The notes under the pieces were generated by a model. It saw only the letters and a list, made by a program, of their open reading frames with translations, was not told the origin of the DNA and ran no database searches. From Desulfobulbaceae bacterium (GTDB lineage Bacteria > Desulfobacterota > Desulfobulbia > Desulfobulbales > SURF-16): DNA of 64,000 bases. Where the stretch lies: NCBI GenBank assembly GCA_020444175.1, contig JAHLLM010000004.1, forward strand, positions 122,588 through 186,587, written 5' to 3'. The translations under genes were made by a program, and so were the position numbers. Positions 60,099 to 64,000 of this stretch are shown piece after piece. Every line of letters starts with the position of its first letter. Within the stretch, counting starts at the first letter, position 1.

Positions 60099-61445
60099 TC
60101 ATGAGTATTTTTGCATCTCGCCAAGATAGAGGGAGGAATAATCAAAACTGCATTTTAAACGGTACATCAATGCACGGTGGCCAAGCAGGGTTCTGTTGCT
60201 CCAGTTATAAAAAGGATCCAGTCTGGTGTAGCCTTTCCTGAAAGATTCTCTGAGGAGCTTAGCCCCATGCTCAACATATTCTTTGCCGGCAAAATCAAAG
60301 GGGCCTCTTGCCGTTATCGGGGCGATAATCCATTTCATCTGACGCAAAAACAGGTCAACCCACTCGGGGTCGAGAGCTTCAGGATGGCTATGCATGGCTA
60401 ATTTTGTCAGAAAATGCATCAGTTTTTCCTGGTCATCTTGAAACATGGCGGTTTCACCATCAATTTGCAGCTTCCAGCGTTCTTCATCAAATTGCCTGTA
60501 ACAGCCAAAATCTATAAACCCTAAGCGGCCGTCATCCATGAGGACATAATTGCCGGGGTGGAGATCTGCATAGACAGTTCGCAAGCTAAACCAGGAATGA
60601 ACAAGCGAATATGAAATCAGTTCACCAAAGTGATTACGCTTAGCAATTCCCGGCTTTTGGGCAAGAAAATTGTGCACGTGTTTTCCCGGCAGGTATTCCA
60701 TGGTCAGTATTCGCCTGGTGCAAAGTTCAGGATAATGGACAGGGACCACTATCTGGGTTCCAATAAACAATTTTCTATTTTTTTCCATGAAAGAAGCTTC
60801 TGATCGATAATCAACTTCTTTGAGAAAAACATTTCTTGCATCCTGAACATGTGCGTGCAGATATTGAAAATCCTTTTTGAAGCGCATGGATTGTAATAAA
60901 AGACTTAATGCTTTCATGTCAGCATTTATGGTTTCGGCAATACTGGGATATTGGATCTTGACCGCCACCTCTTTGCCGTTGCGCAATCTTGCCCGGTGAA
61001 CCTGGCCCAGGGAGGCCGCCGCAAAAGCTCTTTTGTCAAACCGGCTAAATATTTCTTCAGGCTCCTTGCCAAGTTCGTCAAGAAACACCTCCCGAATGAG
61101 TGAATAATGCATGGGAGGCGCTTCGAATTGCAGAGACTCGAAAACCTCGACAAGTTCATGGGGCAGAAGCTGCGGCATGTTGGCCAGCAGTTGTCCCATT
61201 TTCATAATGGCGCCGCGCAGATATCCCATGGTACCCAGAAGCTGCAGGGCTGATTTTAAATGAAAATGGTTTTGCAGCTCTTTTTTTCGGTCTTTTGAAA
61301 CAAACTGTTTTTGAGCAGCATAGGCAAAATAGCGGGCAGCGATTCTGGCCTGGCTGCTGCCCAGAGACCACATGCGCATAAAGGAGCTTACCGGTATCTT
61401 TTTGGTCTGTTCCGTGGTCAGTATGAACTGGGTATTTTCATTCAT
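60099..61445 (-). CDS. ABC1/UbiB (AarF)-family atypical kinase
   Basis: LGTMGYLRGAIMKMGQLLANMPQLLPHELVEVFESLQFEAPPM; FAAASLGQVHRARLRNGKEVAVKIQYP; VYADLHPGNYVLMDDGRLGFIDFG. Confidence 0.92.
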   Translation of the reverse strand: MNENTQFILTTEQTKKIPVSSFMRMWSLGSSQARIAARYFAYAAQKQFVSKDRKKELQNHFHLKSALQLLGTMGYLRGAIMKMGQLLANMPQLLPHELVEVFESLQFEAPPMHYSLIREVFLDELGKEPEEIFSRFDKRAFAAASLGQVHRARLRNGKEVAVKIQYPSIAETINADMKALSLLLQSMRFKKDFQYLHAHVQDARNVFLKEVDYRSEASFMEKNRKLFIGTQIVVPVHYPELCTRRILTMEYLPGKHVHNFLAQKPGIAKRNHFGELISYSLVHSWFSLRTVYADLHPGNYVLMDDGRLGFIDFGCYRQFDEERWKLQIDGETAMFQDDQEKLMHFLTKLAMHSHPEALDPEWVDLFLRQMKWIIAPITARGPFDFAGKEYVEHGAKLLRESFRKGYTRLDPFYNWSNRTLLGHRALMYRLKCSFDYSSLYLGEMQKYS

Positions 61446-62061
61446 TGCCGGCGGCTTCCCGCAATTGCAAATTGGCTGATATCGTATTGACAAAGGTCTG
61501 CATGGAATAGTCGATCATGGCCAGGGTCTCCACCTGATTTTCGGAGGTATCGTTGGACCAGAAGGCCAGAATACCGAGGTAAAGCGACCAGTAAAGGGTA
61601 ACCGGAATTGAGTTGGGCACCATCTCAAAACCATGTGCGTCCAGGATAGACGCAACAGTTTCCATGTGGGCCAGGCGGACCTCTTCGCCGGCAGGACAGA
61701 TGGATTTTTTTGAAAAGACGGACATGCCGCTCTCAAGAACCGGACCGATATAATCCCGATAAGGACGCAGGGCACGAAGTTCCGATGCCACGAGCAGAAA
61801 AAGCTCTTCAACAAGACTTTCCCGGCCCGATTTGCGGCGCAGATAGTTTTTCCGGCCTTTGTCCATGGCCTGGGCCACCAGCGTCATGGCCAGGGTTTCT
61901 TTGCTTTTAAAGTAATTAAACAAAGTCCCCTTGGCCATGCCACAGGACTCGGATATATCCCTGGTTGTTGTCTGCTCGTAGCCTTTTCGTGTAAAAAGCT
62001 TTTCTGCAACGCGCAGGATTTTTTTTCTGTTTTCCTTTTTTGCTTCCTGGGTAATACGCAT
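61438..62061 (-). CDS. TetR-family transcriptional regulator
   Basis: NRKKILRVAEKLFTRKGYEQTTTRDISESCGMAKGTLFNYFKSKETL. Confidence 0.94.
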   Translation of the reverse strand: MRITQEAKKENRKKILRVAEKLFTRKGYEQTTTRDISESCGMAKGTLFNYFKSKETLAMTLVAQAMDKGRKNYLRRKSGRESLVEELFLLVASELRALRPYRDYIGPVLESGMSVFSKKSICPAGEEVRLAHMETVASILDAHGFEMVPNSIPVTLYWSLYLGILAFWSNDTSENQVETLAMIDYSMQTFVNTISANLQLREAAGNE

Positions 62062-62073
62062 GAGAGTGACCTG

Positions 62074-62101
62074 TGTTAATGTGACCTTGGTCACATTAAC
62101 A
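62074..62101. promoter_or_regulatory. Perfect palindromic operator candidate for the TetR regulator
   Basis: tgttaatgtgacc-tt-ggtcacattaaca (13-bp half-sites) just upstream of the regulator start. Confidence 0.8.
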
Positions 62102-62520
62102 TAATGCTGTCCACTGATAAAATCAAAAAAAATGTGAAAAAAAATCACTCACAAAATCAGGAATCACCTTACTCTTTTTTCCGCTTTATAGGACCGGATT
62201 CCGGGAATTGGGAATTTGTAATTTCCCATTATCTGAGCAACGTGCTGAAATTAAAGAAAAAGGTAGAAATGGTTTTTGGCTTTTTTTTTGCATGATACAC
62301 ATAAGGTCAAAACCTCCTCCTTGAATTGTGATACCCCTGTAAAAGGATTCCAGGATATCTTGAGCTCATTTTTTCTGACGTTTTCGGCTCTTTTTGGCGG
62401 GAACATTTAGTCTTCCAGGATCACTTCTGGTGTCACGTGGCTCCGGCCCGTGGAAATGAGCACTTCCTTTTTGATCCTTGAAAAAAGGAGGGTCTGTGTT
62501 CCTTTGTCCGGGAGAGCAAT

Positions 62521-64000
62521 ATGCGGCTAAAGAATTGGCCTGGTCTGCGTTTCATTTTTGTCATCCTCATTTTTTTCTTCTGTCTGGTCCGATCTGCCGA
62601 GGCGGACACTCCTGTTTTCGGACTGATAGAAACAGATACCGTTTTCAACCTTGCCAATAGTCCCTACCTTATCACCTCTACCATAACCGTTGCTGAAGGA
62701 GCCACCCTCACGGTGGAAGCCGGAGTCAGCGTGCTCTTTGACTCCGGCACCGGTCTGGTGATCAACGGCGTTCTTCTTTCCCAAGGCAGCGAAGAAAACC
62801 CCATCGTCTACACCCGATCAGGCCCTAATTCATGGACCGGGATCACTTTAAATGCCAGCGAGCTCTCCCGTCTGGATCATGTCGCAATCTCCCACGCCTC
62901 CACAGGTCTTTCCATTTCCAACTGTAATCCGGAACTGGGCAACCTGGAGTTCTTTAACAGCTCCAACGGTCTCTATCTCAACAACAGCTCTCCGGAAATT
63001 GACGATTTTCTCTTCCAGGACAACAGCAACGCCATCTATATGTCCAACAGTTCTCCCCACATCCACAACTGCCGTTTCCTTGACAATGCCAATGGAATCT
63101 GGGCAGACGGAATCTGTCTTTCCGAAATCGACAACAACTGGTTTTCCGGCTCGACCTCCCACGCCCTTTACTATAATGGCGGCATGCCCTCGAGCGTGGG
63201 AGAAATCAGCATCAGAAACAACGTTTTTACCGCCGGACAGAACGGCATCACTATCTCCTTCTCTTCGGACACACTGAAACGGACAGTGGCCTATAACACC
63301 TTCATGGGTAACAGCGGCTATGCCATTTCCCTCACCAGCCCCTGGACCGAGTACCTCAGCCCCACTGAAATCACGGCAAATATTGTCGTGGCTAACGAAC
63401 GAGGCATTATATCCGACAACAACCTGACCCTCTCCGGAGGTTATAACAATATCTATGGCAACAATACCTTCTATGAAAATTTCCAGGCTTATGCCACGGA
63501 TTTCAGCAGTCACCCACTTTTTGATTATGAAACCGCCTATGACTTTCGTCTGAAACCAGAATCCCCCTGCCGCACGGCCGGGCCGGACAGCGGTGAGATC
63601 GGCGCTTACGGCAACAACGGAAATCCAGAGGGAGTCAACACGGCCTGGCGGACCGAGATGACCTCCGAGGGAACCCTGCCCGGTAACGAACGGTGGAGCG
63701 GTACCGTGACTATCACCACCTCGGTTACCGTGCCCTCCGCCCATATGCTGTTCATCGAACCAGGCACGGAGCTGCTCATTGCCTCAGGGGCAACGATCAC
63801 CGGAAACGGCATTGTTATTGCCGAGGGTACGGAATCCTATCCCATTACCCTTACCCGCGCAAACGACAGCGGAGGCTGGGGGACCCTCTCTATCCAGGGT
63901 GCATTGGGCAACCTCTCCAGCCTCTCCAATTTGCACTTCTCCCATGCCTCCACAGGCCTTTCCATTTCCAACTGCAATCCGGAATTGAATGGCCTGGAGT
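62521..64000 (+). CDS. Large exported right-handed beta-helix protein, truncated by window edge (not in supplied ORF track)
   Basis: Translation from ATG 62521 is open to 64000: signal peptide, then LSRLDHVAISHASTGLSISNCNPELGNLEFFNSSNGLYLNNSSPEIDDFLFQDNSNAIYMSNSSPHIHNC. Confidence 0.88.
   Translation, partial: MRLKNWPGLRFIFVILIFFFCLVRSAEADTPVFGLIETDTVFNLANSPYLITSTITVAEGATLTVEAGVSVLFDSGTGLVINGVLLSQGSEENPIVYTRSGPNSWTGITLNASELSRLDHVAISHASTGLSISNCNPELGNLEFFNSSNGLYLNNSSPEIDDFLFQDNSNAIYMSNSSPHIHNCRFLDNANGIWADGICLSEIDNNWFSGSTSHALYYNGGMPSSVGEISIRNNVFTAGQNGITISFSSDTLKRTVAYNTFMGNSGYAISLTSPWTEYLSPTEITANIVVANERGIISDNNLTLSGGYNNIYGNNTFYENFQAYATDFSSHPLFDYETAYDFRLKPESPCRTAGPDSGEIGAYGNNGNPEGVNTAWRTEMTSEGTLPGNERWSGTVTITTSVTVPSAHMLFIEPGTELLIASGATITGNGIVIAEGTESYPITLTRANDSGGWGTLSIQGALGNLSSLSNLHFSHASTGLSISNCNPELNGLE

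Noticed and set aside
1-64000. rRNA or tRNA genes
   Set aside because: None recognised by eye; a tRNAscan-SE/Infernal run would be needed to exclude them.

Overview
The 64-kb window appears to come from a Desulfobacterota/Geobacter-like bacterium (inferred from multihaem cytochromes and giant Calx-beta/beta-helix proteins). From left to right it holds: the C-terminal part of a P-type cation ATPase; a complete UgpC/MalK-type sugar ABC importer operon; an extracellular multihaem cytochrome/surface-protein island with two giant paralogues of 2841 and 3298 aa; a Cus/Czc-type heavy-metal RND efflux operon ending in a P-II-like gene; two RelE/ParE-type toxin-antitoxin loci, one with its antitoxin disrupted by a short repeat; a diversity-generating retroelement (DGR); an ISAzo13-like IS inserted in a DUF1016 gene; a Fic-family gene; a Phd/ParE locus; an IS1595-like remnant; a minus-strand MMPL/LolA-like/OMP/ABC1-kinase/TetR operon; and the start of a large beta-helix protein that runs off the window. 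The main result is the DGR (41847-44714). It has a secreted DUF1566 target gene with a variable repeat (VR), an Avd-like four-helix-bundle gene, a 140-nt template repeat (TR) and a reverse transcriptase. I aligned TR and VR by hand: 16 mismatches, all at template adenines, with no indels. The RT carries a C-terminal domain resembling MutS domain I, and its reading frame is open through the TR with no obvious ATG. Downstream lie a giant protein with three more VR-like DUF1566 modules and a PEP-CTERM-type secreted caspase-like protease. All calls come from reading the sequence; no database search was run.
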